Source: Larix kaempferi
Lineage: Eukaryota > Streptophyta > Pinopsida > Pinales > Pinaceae
Assembly (NCBI GenBank): GCA_027924585.1
Contig: BSBM01001662.1
Location: forward strand, 1,612,001 to 1,676,000
Length of the DNA: 64,000 nucleotides
Direction of reading: 5' to 3'
In this document: in pieces, positions 35,350 through 46,641 of the stretch
How the letters are laid out: every line of letters starts with the position of its first letter
Numbering within the stretch: the stretch's first letter is position 1
The notes under the pieces: generated by a model
The model's database searches: none
What the model was told of the DNA's origin: nothing
The model's input: the letters and a program-made list of their open reading frames with translations, nothing else
Made by a program: the position numbers and the translations under genes

Positions 35350-36393
35350 AAACACTTTCGTGACAAACGGAGTGAAAAAAACGGAGCGCAGGCGGATGAT
35401 CACGCGAAAAAAAGTCAAATTGAAACTCTAGGCCGAGAGTTTTGAGAGTTCAAACTCTAGGCCGAGAGTTTGAACCAATCGCCGCACTGTATTTTAAAAA
35501 AAACTCTTGGATGAGAGTTTGAACTAAACTCTGGGCCAAGAGTTTGGAAAACATTTTCTCGCCTAAGAGTTTCTAGTCAACAATTCCAGCACCATTTGTG
35601 CAGAATTCAGAAATGTGTCACTTTAACAAGGTCGGACCACTGCAAAACATGATAATTACATGTCGGAGTTTATACCAGTAGATTCATCATTCAATCTACT
35701 TTCTAGTAATATAAGTTTTTTTCAATTTCATTTAGGATTACTATTTTTTTCTATTTTTTTACTAAACTTTATCATTAAAAAATTAAGTGACTGAAAAATT
35801 AGTCACAATGAAAATTCAATATCATCACAATGATGAAGCCAAAAAAATTTAAAAAAATACAAGGATGTTCCTTGAAGTGTCTTCTTCAAAAGGATGGTTT
35901 TAGTTTGTTTGATAAGAGTAACATTTGAAAGAAAATTTGAAGACAAAAACATATGTCGATAATGCACCATTTTCTGAACATACGCTGGTTCGATAAATAA
36001 TAAAAAATAGTTCCCAAGTCTTAAAAAACTCGAAATATAGTCCAGGATCAAGTTTAGTGTGTATATTATGAGCATACAATTTTTTTCCCTAAGATGAATA
36101 ACCATCTATCAAAAAACCGTCGTCAACACAGGTCACTCATTATCCATATCTAAACTTTTCAAGTATATGCCGTTGGTTGACAACAAATTTGTCCCACGAT
36201 ATGTCCATTAAAAAAAAAAAATACGGGTAGAAAGCTAATTCAATTCTGTAAAACCTTTGTGTTTACTTCAAGTTGAAATTCCTAAGGGAGATATGGGTTT
36301 GAAGAGGTCGAACTTGGAAAACATAAAAATTAGCAGTTTTTTTTTGTAAAAAACAAGCCAAAATTGTTTCCCAACTTCATGTTTTCACCACAG
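35350..36393. other. 1.04-kb segment private to copy B, holding clustered palindromes
   Basis: Interrupts the LINE #1-derived sequence shared with copy A. Except for the palindromes at 35423-35545 I recognise nothing. The 100-codon minus frame at 35803-36105 has no family motif. No terminal repeat or TSD found. Confidence 0.55.
35423..35545. repeat. Four copies of a 20-bp quasi-palindrome
   Basis: AAACTCTAGGCCGAGAGTTT at 35423-35442 and 35452-35471, AAACTCTTGGATGAGAGTTT at 35501-35520 and AAACTCTGGGCCAAGAGTTT at 35526-35545. A half copy follows near 35561. Each is nearly self-complementary (AAACTCT...AGAGTTT). Confidence 0.9.
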
Positions 36394-36928
36394 ATTTGAG
36401 TAAAGATTATCCAAAGTCTCTCGATTTTAAGGAGTTCTATGTCCATCTTTTTCCTTCTCTCAGCCGAGTCTTAATCCTCTTAAGGCTATTTAAGAATTGT
36501 ATGTTAGTAGACTCAATAATAAGGAATCCACATATTTTTGACCAAGTCTTTATATTGATATTCTTCCATACAAGATGAATTGAATTTTAAAGGACTTGGA
36601 GAATTTTCTCTTTCCATTGAGTTTTCCTACTCCAACCTATTGACGAATAGTATTAAGAATGTTTTCATTAACAATAAACCTGTCAAGTCTTTTTGCTATG
36701 CTTTTTTCTCCAATTCTCATATTACTCCAAGTTTGATCAGAAAAATGTCAAAAAGATAATGTTCATCTAACCTTCTAATAAAATAATCTAACAAGGTGTC
36801 TTTATGAGCTTTAGGTCCTTAGATTTCTACTTACTCCAAAGAAAAGTTTAGATCAACACGGATAATAATTACGTCACTAGAGAACAATCCTAAATTAAAG
36901 AGTATTTTCCAAAGATCATCTTTATGTT

Positions 36929-37327
36929 AATTTTACTGTATGCTAATTACCAAATGTAATCATAAAAATTAATTAATTTTTTTTCATTGACCAATCAAAA
37001 CAACAATTAATTTCTTAGATTTATAAGACATAATTAATTTCTTCAATTTGTAAAACATAATTAATTTATTGAATTTGTAAATCATTATTATAAAGTAATA
37101 AATTTTAAAAATCAAGTTATTCCTAAAGACTACATCACCCCTTCAAACACAAAAAGAGTCTGCTTTGTTTTGCCTAACAATGCTTTACGCGTCTCGTCAT
37201 TAAAGCTACCTTGTGAACTTGCGTCTAGCTTTGTAGTGAATTTAATCACGTTGCAATAACTCTATGAATTCAATGGTTATGTTCATGTATGGAATGTTGT
37301 TGAAATGCTATGATGTATTTGATTTTT
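36929..37327. other. Shared duplicated flank, AT-rich
   Basis: Matches copy A from 30893 onward; no gene. It ends where the LINE #2 poly-T begins. Confidence 0.6.
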
Positions 37328-37590
37328 TTTTTTTCACAAAGAAAAAACAGCTTCTATATTAATAGATAAAAGCTGACCACAAGTCGTGATCATTACAGAA
37401 AAGACATGATGCTTGGTTCATGAATATCCTATTGATCCATAAGCATACATATGAAAGCCTACAACCAGTACTCCTAGATTTCCATCAAGACCAAAAGTTC
37501 CAAAATAGTCTCCTAAGCCATACATTGACTTACAATGAAATCTATCTCATAATGAGGCAAAAACTAAGTTTCCAGCAAAGTTTTAGATTA

Positions 37591-40500
37591 TCAGTAGTGC
37601 AGCTCAAAGGACTTGAACAGTACTCCATCATGAAACTCCTCGCAGTACAGGATACCATTCATCACCCCCAATAGACGTCTTGACTGCTGATCGACAACTC
37701 CATTAAGTTCCCAATAAATATGTTTGAAGTGCAGTACTGCGAACGACTGCATCAACATTCTGGTGCGGTGCAGCCAATGACTAAGTTGCAGAGAATGGAT
37801 AATTCCACTCAATCCCACCCAGTCAACGATGCACTTAGAATCCCCGAAAATCCAGAGAGCATCAATATCCCTTGTGTGAGCAAAATACAGTAATGCCCAC
37901 AGGGCTAATAATTCGGCCTGAGTGTTTGTTCCAGAACCCGCCGCAAGGTATAGATGGAAAGATACAGAGGGGTTGATACGAAGGAGTGCTCCAGCACCAC
38001 ACCTCTCTTGCATGGCAGCACCATCAAAGAAACCCTGTGGCGAGGGATAATTCGCAGGTACCAGATAAATAGAACGAGGAGTATGCATACTAGCCTGTGG
38101 GAGATACATCGAGAAAATGGCCAGGGACCCAGCAGCCACCCTGTGGGAGGAGGGCGTGACTCCATTAAATATAGCATTGTTCCGAGCCAGCCACACCCCC
38201 CAGAAGCAAATAGGTAATAACGCAACAAACATGGGGTATGATCTTTTCCATAACAGTAGAATGTCCTTCAATGGTAGTGCCGGCCATGGGAGCTGGACCT
38301 CAAGGAGATTATCCATCTCACCCACGGTGTCCTTGATGAAAACACAGTCCCCAAACATATGTTCCGTCGTCTCAGCATCAGCAAGGAACAGAGTGCAGTG
38401 ACTCGGGCCACTGAAACCTCGCTTCTGGAGATTATGCCAAGTGAGAATCTTATCCATGAGAATCAGCCAGAGAAATAATTTTACCTTCGGCAGGAATCAC
38501 ACCTTCCAAATCCAAGGGATCCACCAAGGGACCTCGCGCGGGCCAAGATCCAGAATGAGCTTTTGATACCCAGATGCAGCCGTAACCATTCCATTAACAG
38601 AATTGGAGAGCCATACCAATTTGTCCTCTCGGTTTATAAGCTGGATACCGGCATGTGAGAGGGACTGGACAAAAGATGTCCATTCCTATGCCATCCTTCC
38701 TTCCAGCTGAAGATCAAGATCATAAATCCAATGTGAACCTGATCCCGGGCGATGAATAAAAGCCTGTTTTAAAACAAAGATGTCTTTGAGATGAAGAAGG
38801 GATATCAAATCCTGGGAGAGGGTATGTACCGGAGAGTAGCCCGAGATAGGATCGATGCCAATATAGACTTGTGTAACCCGCCCAACCTCCCATGCAATAT
38901 CCAAGTGGACAAGTGGCAAACAGTTGAGAAGACTACACCAGATAGCAGAAACATTACCTTATTGACAATAGGGCTCCGGAATAAATATGTCACAGGAAAA
39001 TGCTTGAGGTACTTTTTGTGGATAATATTCCCCCATAAACCGCCCCCAAATAAGACCCTCTAGAGGCTTTTGGCACATAAATCCCGATTAAATAAACAAA
39101 GTTCCTTAATGCCCCACCCCCCCAGGTCTAGAGGTAAAGATAACGAGCCCTGTGAGTCCAGATGAAATTTGGTCATACTTAAATTGCCGGCCCATAGGAA
39201 ATTGAAAAACAATCTCTTCAGAGCATTCAAGATACACCCTGGAATAGCAAATAACGTAAACCAGTAGACAAGGATCCCTTGCAGGACCGATTTAAGAAGG
39301 GTGAGGCGCCCCGCTAGGGAGAGCCACCGAGATGACCAGGCATTGATGCGATGTTGAACCTTCCTAACAAGCCACTTCCAATCTGTAGTGAGGTAGCCAT
39401 TAGGCTTCAAGAAGAATCCCAAGTAACAGAACCCTTCCTCAATCCAAACCCATTTAAAGGGAAGAATCAGCTGTAAGGAGGAGAGTAGAACCTGATCTTT
39501 GACATGGTAGATGACAACAGATTTAGGGAGGCCGACTTCCATCCCTGTAGCGATACAAAAAGCGTCGACCACTTGATTAAAATGCTACCATTACACCATC
39601 GACGCCAAACCAAACAATAAGACATCATCCACAAAAAGTGAATGAGTAATGGAACAGTCAGGAACCACCTTCACCCCGCTTAATAAACCCTTAGATTTGG
39701 AATCATGGATCAATAAACTAAGACCTTCAATGGCTAGAATGAAAAGATAGGGCGAGAGTGGACACCCTTGCCGAATGCCCCGATTGCCATTGAAAATTCC
39801 AGACGGTGACCCATTAATGATAACAACAAAATTTGACGATGTGATACAGACCATTATCCAACCAGTAATTTCTGTGGATAAACCAATTTGTATAAGAATG
39901 AGCCTCAAATAATTCCAGTCCACATGATCGTAAGCTTTGACCAGGTCAAGTTTCAGAACTAAAGCCTCCTTTTTCTTGCACTTAATGGAATGAAGGCCCT
40001 CCTGAGCCAGACCCACAACATCCATAATTTGTCTGCCAGTAAGAAACCTGAATTGTTCAGCAGAGATGAACTTAGCAAGATAAGGTTTCAGACACAAATC
40101 AATCACCTTAGCAATGATCTTATAGAGAAGGTTACACAGTGAAATGGGTCGAAACTCATTGAAGCCCGCATGTCTGTCACTCTTAGGAATGAGTGTGATA
40201 TAGGTCACATTGATACATGCAAGCACCCAACATCTAGTTCTCGACTCCTCCACCGCTGCTGTTAGGTCATCCCCAAGCATATCAAAGAAATGAATGTAGA
40301 ATTCGACGGTGAGACCATTCGGTCCCGGGCTTTTGTCATGAGCAAAACCATTGAGGATCTCCCAAATCTCCCTCTTCTCAACAGGACGGTCGATAACCGC
40401 ACAATCCTCATCAGTAAAATAACGAGGAAACTTGAGAACTGTCTCAAGTTGCTTTAACAAACAGGGAGGGTCTTTCTGAGTGAAGAGATCTTTAAAGTGT

Positions 40501-41700
40501 ACTCCCGCAACCTCCTTCAGAGAGGGCTGATCCGAAATGACATGACCATCCACAGTAAGGTCCCAAATAGCATTGTTAAGATGCCTCTGGTTGGCGAACT
40601 TCTGAAAAAACTTGGTATTAAGGTCCCCCACCTTCAGCCAAATAGCATGGCTTTTTAACCTTCAAGTCTCTTCCTAGAAAGAGAGGATCTTCAGACGCTC
40701 AGTTTCCAGAAGGGTGAGGTCAGCCACCCGAGATTCGTCAAATAGATTGTCATCCACCACGCTCATGAGGTCATGGATCCTCGCCTCAATCATCTCTAGG
40801 TTACCCAGTAATTGATGCTTCCTTTCCTTATCCCAGGATCGAATCGCCTTAGGAAGTTTCTTGATTTTGTGCACAAAGAGAAACAATGGCGAGTTGAAAA
40901 TACCATCCACTGGGCGGTGCCATAAAGAGTGTACCAATGAACCAAACTCCGAGTCCCCCAACCAAGTAGTATTGAACTTGAACAGAATATATGAGGGAGC
41001 TGAATCAAAGTCCAATTGTAGCATGACAGCCCGATGGGCAGAGAAACCCACATAGTGCATCCAAGACCGATATCAAGTGAGAATGGAGCACAGAGAATCA
41101 GACATATAGAAACGGTCAAGCCTCTTTGCAATACCTGCCACACCAGTGCACTTGTTAGACCATGTTGGTGAAAGGATGTATGGTTTTATATCCACCATAC
41201 CAAAATCCTCGAAGAGAGCAACAAAGAAATCAGAGAGAGGGTTAAGGGGACGACACCCCCCCAAACTTCCTCCCGAGACGTGGTGAAATTCAAATCCCCG
41301 GCCACTATATTGAAACCATCATCAAATAAAACCGATGTTGCGACCCGGTCCCAAAAACGTCTCCTGTCACTATACGACGCATAGATATTAAAGATCCCGA
41401 CAGAATGCCCAAAACCCTTCACGGTTCCTTCAAGCATAACACCTGCAATCGTGCGAAAAGCCTTCAAATTAGCTGCAGTCGGGTTCCAAGCAGCTAGTGT
41501 ACCTCCCGATAGCCCAATAGAATCAGTGCCAGCCACATGCCAGTCGGGTTTAAGTTTAAGAAATAGTTCAGTAGTAGCTATGGTCGAGGAGTCTCCTGGA
41601 GTAGAATAACCTGTGGGTTGATGGAAGAAAGTAGTCGTCGTAACGCCACCATTTTAGGACCGCGGCCCAGTCCACGCACATTAAGGGTCAAAATAATCAT
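37591..41700 (-). pseudogene. LINE #2 ORF2: endonuclease, reverse transcriptase, zf-RVT, RNase H (frameshifted)
   Basis: ORF2 begins MIILTLNVRGLGRGPKMVAL at 41700, an APE-type endonuclease start, with QET and then AGDLNFTTSREE (about 41310-41280). The SDH box reads SAHR near 41040. A frameshift or stop lies near 41580 and more near 41270 and 40670. RT (40631-39591) has FRPISLCNLLYKIIAKVI, LKLDLVKAYDHVDW, RGIRQGCPLSPYLF and the catalytic box FVDD. A frame change near 39590 and a stop near 39060 follow, with KPNGYLTTDW and SLAGRLTLLKSVLQ between. RNase H (about 38100-37600) keeps FFDGA, QAELLAL, FGDSK and a final Asp in ELNGVVD. It makes target-primed cDNA when intact; this copy is broken. Confidence 0.88.
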
Positions 41701-43337
41701 GAGATAACCCCCGAGGGGGGCAAAAAATCTCTAAGAGCCCCAGTAGATGATATACATGACATAGGAGGATCGGGAAGACCACGATCGAAAAGCAATTGGA
41801 CCGGCGGGTTTAATGGAGAGCCCCAGGCCACTCCTTTAACCTTAGGGCCACGGCGTGACTTACGGATAGTAATGTTCCCCCGAGAGATGGAATTGATAGA
41901 GACCACTTCAGGGTCAACCTGCGTAGAGGTAGAGTACACCGAAAGCGGAGATGGAGGCATGGGGGATGATGAGACGGCAAGTGGAACAACTACACAAGAA
42001 GGAAGTGGTTCCGTGATAAGGTCGTCCTCAAGCAGGGATGGGGACAAAGTAATATTAAGCACTGGTGGACGAGAGCCCGACAGGGGTGGAAAGGAAAGGA
42101 GTGAGTCGAGCTCCAAAGTAGTAGTGGCAAGAGGTTCCTCCAGGGAAGGATGAGACAAGGGAAAGGTAGGAGGGGAGTTCGGGACCTCCGACGTGGGATC
42201 CAGGCCCAAGGACAGGGGAGCACGTGATGGGGGGGGAGCAGCTAAGGGAGAGGATACACACCTCACCGGACAGGAAGAGTCCACCCTCGGTATATCAACC
42301 TCAACGCATGCGGAATCCCAAGTAAGGGCATTCCTCAACTCAACTGCAGGTAAGAATTTAAGAATGGAGGGTATGGATGAGACAAACTTACCAATTAGGT
42401 CTAACGCTGACGTCTGGTCCAGAGGAATGAAGATATCCAATGAGTCTTCAGCCGGTAACGGACCCTGACCCTCCGACGAGCCCTGAGCTTCAGCATTCCT
42501 CAGCTTACTCCTGGGGAAGTGGGCCTTTGAGTGGCCAGGTTCATGGCAGCCATGACAACGAAAATATATCTTCCAATAGTCCAGGGTTTGAATAAATGAG
42601 CCACCCTCCCAAATAACCTCCAGTTCACCCAGTAAACCTTCTGAAGTGTCAATGTCCACCAGAACACGGGGTATGCGTCGTTCAGAACCGCAGAGTAAAT
42701 CTTCCTCAAGCAAGATGAATTTACCGATAGAGCTAGCGATGGCTTTAAAACCTTTGAGAGACCAGCACTGGAGTGGGAGACCTGGCAGAAGGACCGAGAG
42801 GTGGCGAGATTTTAATTTAGCAGTCCTGGGGTCAAAGCCTGAGTGCCATCGGCTGAGGACCAGAGAGCCATGACCAATAACCCAATAACGACATTCTATA
42901 CTCTCCCTGTCTTCAACAGAGAGGAAGTGGAAAAGAATCCATCCATTAGGGAGCATGAGTACGTGCGGAATGTTTTTAACCAACGGCCTCCACTGTCGAC
43001 GGATCCACTCAAGAATTGTTGGTCGACCGAGTTTGATGTACTCGAACTTACCCACCAGGGCTCGTTCCGAAAGAGCCAACACCATATCGCAGGTCACGTC
43101 CTTTCCCAAGACGCAGAGAGAGCGACCCTTCTTTAACTTCTCAAAAGGTGGCGAGAACTCACGTCGAGGACCTGTAGGGTTAGAAATAGGAGAGCCCTCT
43201 TCTAGTTCCGAAACCGAGGAAACAGGTGAGCCAGAACAGTTAGGGCTCCGACTGCAAGGATCCTCAAAACATACTTCAAACGCTGGATTGGTAACAACCC
43301 TTAAAGGCTCCAAACCCGGAAACGTAGGATGAGCCAT
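41697..43337 (-). CDS. LINE #2 ORF1, DUF4283/zinc-knuckle RNA-binding protein
   Basis: An uninterrupted frame of 546 codons from the Met at 43337; an upstream Met at 43523 would add 62 hydrophobic residues that look like untranslated sequence. Residues about 70-200 match the DUF4283 domain of plant L1 ORF1 (LGKDVTCDMVLALSERALVG, LPNGWILFHF, WVIGHGSLVLSRW). A CCHC-like knuckle follows at about residue 275, FRCHGCHEPGHSKAHF, whose last Cys is Phe. The C-terminal third is Pro/Ser-rich and disordered in look. The stop codon overlaps the ORF2 start as ATGA (41700-41697), a layout that favours stop-restart translation. The role is RNA binding and RNP formation with ORF2. Confidence 0.85.
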   Translation of the reverse strand: MAHPTFPGLEPLRVVTNPAFEVCFEDPCSRSPNCSGSPVSSVSELEEGSPISNPTGPRREFSPPFEKLKKGRSLCVLGKDVTCDMVLALSERALVGKFEYIKLGRPTILEWIRRQWRPLVKNIPHVLMLPNGWILFHFLSVEDRESIECRYWVIGHGSLVLSRWHSGFDPRTAKLKSRHLSVLLPGLPLQCWSLKGFKAIASSIGKFILLEEDLLCGSERRIPRVLVDIDTSEGLLGELEVIWEGGSFIQTLDYWKIYFRCHGCHEPGHSKAHFPRSKLRNAEAQGSSEGQGPLPAEDSLDIFIPLDQTSALDLIGKFVSSIPSILKFLPAVELRNALTWDSACVEVDIPRVDSSCPVRCVSSPLAAPPPSRAPLSLGLDPTSEVPNSPPTFPLSHPSLEEPLATTTLELDSLLSFPPLSGSRPPVLNITLSPSLLEDDLITEPLPSCVVVPLAVSSSPMPPSPLSVYSTSTQVDPEVVSINSISRGNITIRKSRRGPKVKGVAWGSPLNPPVQLLFDRGLPDPPMSCISSTGALRDFLPPSGVIS

Positions 43338-43893
43338 AGACCCGAGAAACAAGGTGACAACACTACTTCTGGCGAGGGTGGCGAAATAACATAATACAAG
43401 GCTAAAACCACGGCCGACACACCCAGAAAACAATAGAAAAGACGTCGAAAATGAACCTCGGAAATAGTAAACTGCCAGGAAACAATGATAAATTCCGTAG
43501 GCAGGAAGATACACCAACGCCAATACGTCCCAGTAACCAGCAGAGAAAACAAAGAGACAAGGGCGTTGACAAATCCCAGAAACAGTACCCTAAAAAATTG
43601 CAGAACCTAGCACGTAAAGTCAACAACAAATACTAAAAAACCCCCGTTCCCACTTTTTTAACCTGGCTGGTACTAGGCCTGCTGCCCCACAGCAAGCTTG
43701 ACTCCAGGGGTATGAAAGGACATACGGCTTGCAAAGACCTACGATGGATGATAACCCGTCTTACTTGGACATGAGCGAGGTGGTAGTGTGACGGACCATA
43801 CCGTTGTAAACACAGCCCAGAAGAAACGTTATCAGGTTCCTACACAAGTAAACCAGGTCCAAAAAAACGCCATTGAAGCAGAAACCCTCACCC

Positions 43894-46061
43894 TGCTATG
43901 TTGTTGAAGGGCTGGGACACATCAACTTTGATCGATACCATTGACAATAATGTACCAGAGAAAGAGCTAAACACGGTGATGATTTTAATAATCAATCAAA
44001 CAAAAGCCAAGCTTAAAAGTGCATGTTATGGTATTTTGTCTTGTATTGATATAATTGCACTTGATATTATAAATACTATATTATAAAAGTATATATTAAA
44101 TTCTTAAAATTAATTTTGATTTTAGTTTAGTTGAAGTGAGAATGTTTATAATAAATTTAAAACGTGTCACTATATGAATAGAGGCTGTATATTTGTAATG
44201 AGTTACACATAGTATAAAAGAAAAGGAGTAATAAATGTATAGATAAGATGATATTTAATTTAGATTTAATTTAATTTCGATATATATCTTAATTTAGATT
44301 TATTAATATGTTAATTTTTTTTATTCTTAATTTTTTTTTATATATATAATTATAGTAGCATAATTAGGTTGTATTGGTAGTTCTTGTATTAGGAATAAAT
44401 TCAAATTCGTCCAATATTCGGTGTAGATGTAATACGAATATTCTTACTAAAAGATAATTAAATTTTGAAAACCAACTAACAAAAACTAAACTTTAATTAT
44501 TTAAACACTATAAAATAGAAATACCATTCAATTTCATACTTTCTTATTAAAACAATTATTGATAACTAGTTGTATGCTCCCATACTAGCCATATCCATTG
44601 TTGAGATCTTATATTTTTGTTTTTTAATTATATTTTTTATTTTATTATATATATGTCACTTTACATTTATGTTGTATATGTGAATATTTCATTAAAATTA
44701 TTATATATAAGGTCTACTCGAATTATGCTACTATGTATATAATCTCTCTTATTTGTTCAAATCTCGTGTATGACTCAACTCCTAGATTGTTTTGCAACAA
44801 CTATCCAAGATTCATTAATTTTTTTTTTTAATTGATTGGAACACACATATTGGAAATTATTTATTTAATATTTTATTATTGTGAGGTGCTTTTTACAATT
44901 AGTATGAAGGAGAAGTGTAATTTTGTGCTAAATATGGAATTGACACATGACACTTTAATAAAATAATAAAATATTAAATAAATAATTTTTTTACAATGTC
45001 AACCCTAATCTAAAGTTCAAAACCAAAGAGATATATATTCCAATTAATTAAAACTAAAAAAAATAAAACTTGGATACTTCTTGCTATGCAATGGAGTTTA
45101 GTCATCATTACAATATTGAGTGGAGATTTGAGCACATAGAAGAGATTTACATATTAAACCAATATAGGTTCATTTTAATTTTTATGATTTATGAAGGGTA
45201 GAGAGGAATCATTAATCCCTAGAGGTGCAAGCTTTTCCTCAAATTTTGCATTTTAAAAAGGTTTGCACTTCAAGGAATTTGATCCCTCTTGACCTAGAGT
45301 TTGGTTGGCCTATTAATAGAAAAGAAAATAAAATGGATTGTAATGATTTTATTAAAGTTTCACCGTTACCTCCATGTTCAACCATGTGAACAAATTAATG
45401 ATTTTATTTTTTATTTTTTATTTTTATATTAACCGTTTATAGAAATAAATTTTATGGAATGCAAATTTTAAATACATTTTATAATATTAAAAAATAATAA
45501 ATTTAATGCTAAAAAAATCTATTTTAATTTAATAGAATAATATTAATTATCATTAATTCATTTGAATTAATATTTATTTAATAAAGTAGTAAAAAGCACG
45601 ACAATACTATTAAGCATCTAACATTATGGAAATGGCTATATAAATAAAGTAATACCGTAAATCTATGTTACTTCGTTAAATTATTTGTTTAATTATTTAT
45701 TATTTATTAATGTTTCGTTTAATTATTTGTTTATTTATTAATGTTTTTATTTGTTTGTACATTTATAAAATTTTAAATAAATTTATTAAAATTTGGTAAT
45801 CTCTAACATATTTAAAATATTTTTTAATAAATGGTACCTATTATAAAAATTTTACAAAATTTCAATCAGTCACATTGTGAATAGTAAATGTCACTAAAAT
45901 TTTATTTTTTGTGAACTTTATTTCGTCAAAAATCATATATACAAATTTTTTTTTTCATTCGTATATCAACTTCGATACCTCATTCCAATACTTGCACAAC
46001 TCAGATATCTCAACACTCCACACATGGATAAAGAACACGAACACGTCAGCATATGATAGAG
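43894..46061. other. Duplicated AT-rich flank continuing copy B
   Basis: 43894 to about 45650 matches copy A 31340-32625. 45650-46061 is private to copy B and very AT-rich. No gene recognised. Confidence 0.6.
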
Positions 46062-46357
46062 GCGTGTGATAATTGTCACTTAAATTTTCAAATTTTTCGG
46101 GTTAGGCACAGTTTCATTTCTATTTGTTATTTTTTTGAAATTTCAATGATTTGGGGAATCTTAAAATTAGGTCATCTTAAAATAGGCTTTATGACCAAAA
46201 TCCTTAAGGATGTAATTCCGGGTGTGATAATTGGTATTTAAATTTTCAAATTTTTCGGGCTAAGCACAGTTTCATCTCTATTTATTATTTTTTTGAAATT
46301 TCATTTGGGTCATCTTAAAATAGATTTTATGACCAAAATCATTAAGGATGCAATTCC
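46062..46357. repeat. Tandem duplication 3' of the UGT, unit about 140-160 bp
   Basis: Copies 46062-46220 and 46221-46357 share GTGTGATAATTG, AAATTTTCAAATTTTTCGGG, CACAGTTTCAT and TTTATGACCAAAATC. The second lacks about 20 bp. Confidence 0.85.
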
Positions 46358-46641
46358 ATGATATAATTCCAGATAGAATTACAATTTCGCCAGTTTTTAT
46401 AACCCGATCTAAGCAACAAATATCCCAAAAAAACAGGCGATTTGAGTGCCAGTTATCCCACGCCTATGACAGACCCACCATAACAGATTTACTCAGACAA
46501 AGACCTTCTCCGAGTGGCCACGAATATACTCTCTGTTATAGTAATCACATTGACAATATTTCAGATAAATACAGACGAGCGGGACGAACCCACAATTAGG
46601 TGCTATTTCCAACGCTAATGACACAAATTGGGATTTGTTGT

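Larger units (their letters stand above)
37328..43893 (-). mobile_element. L1-type LINE #2, nearly full length, two ORFs plus RNase H
   Basis: About 6.57 kb inserted into copy B; copy A shows the uninterrupted sequence. On the minus strand: about 0.55 kb of 5' leader, ORF1 (43337-41697), then ORF2 with endonuclease, RT, zf-RVT and RNase H, ending in a plus-strand T run at 37326-37338 (poly-A tail). It is markedly GC-richer than its flanks, which suggests recent arrival. A clean TSD could not be read; GCTATG appears on both sides (37302 and 43895). ORF1 is open; ORF2 has frameshifts and stops. Confidence 0.88.

Noticed and set aside
41872-43332. Several plus-strand frames of 75-125 codons
   Set aside because: Antisense shadows of LINE #2 ORF1.
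37302-43900. GCTATG on both sides of LINE #2 as its TSD
   Set aside because: Too short and not directly at the poly-T edge; insertion is shown by comparison with copy A instead.
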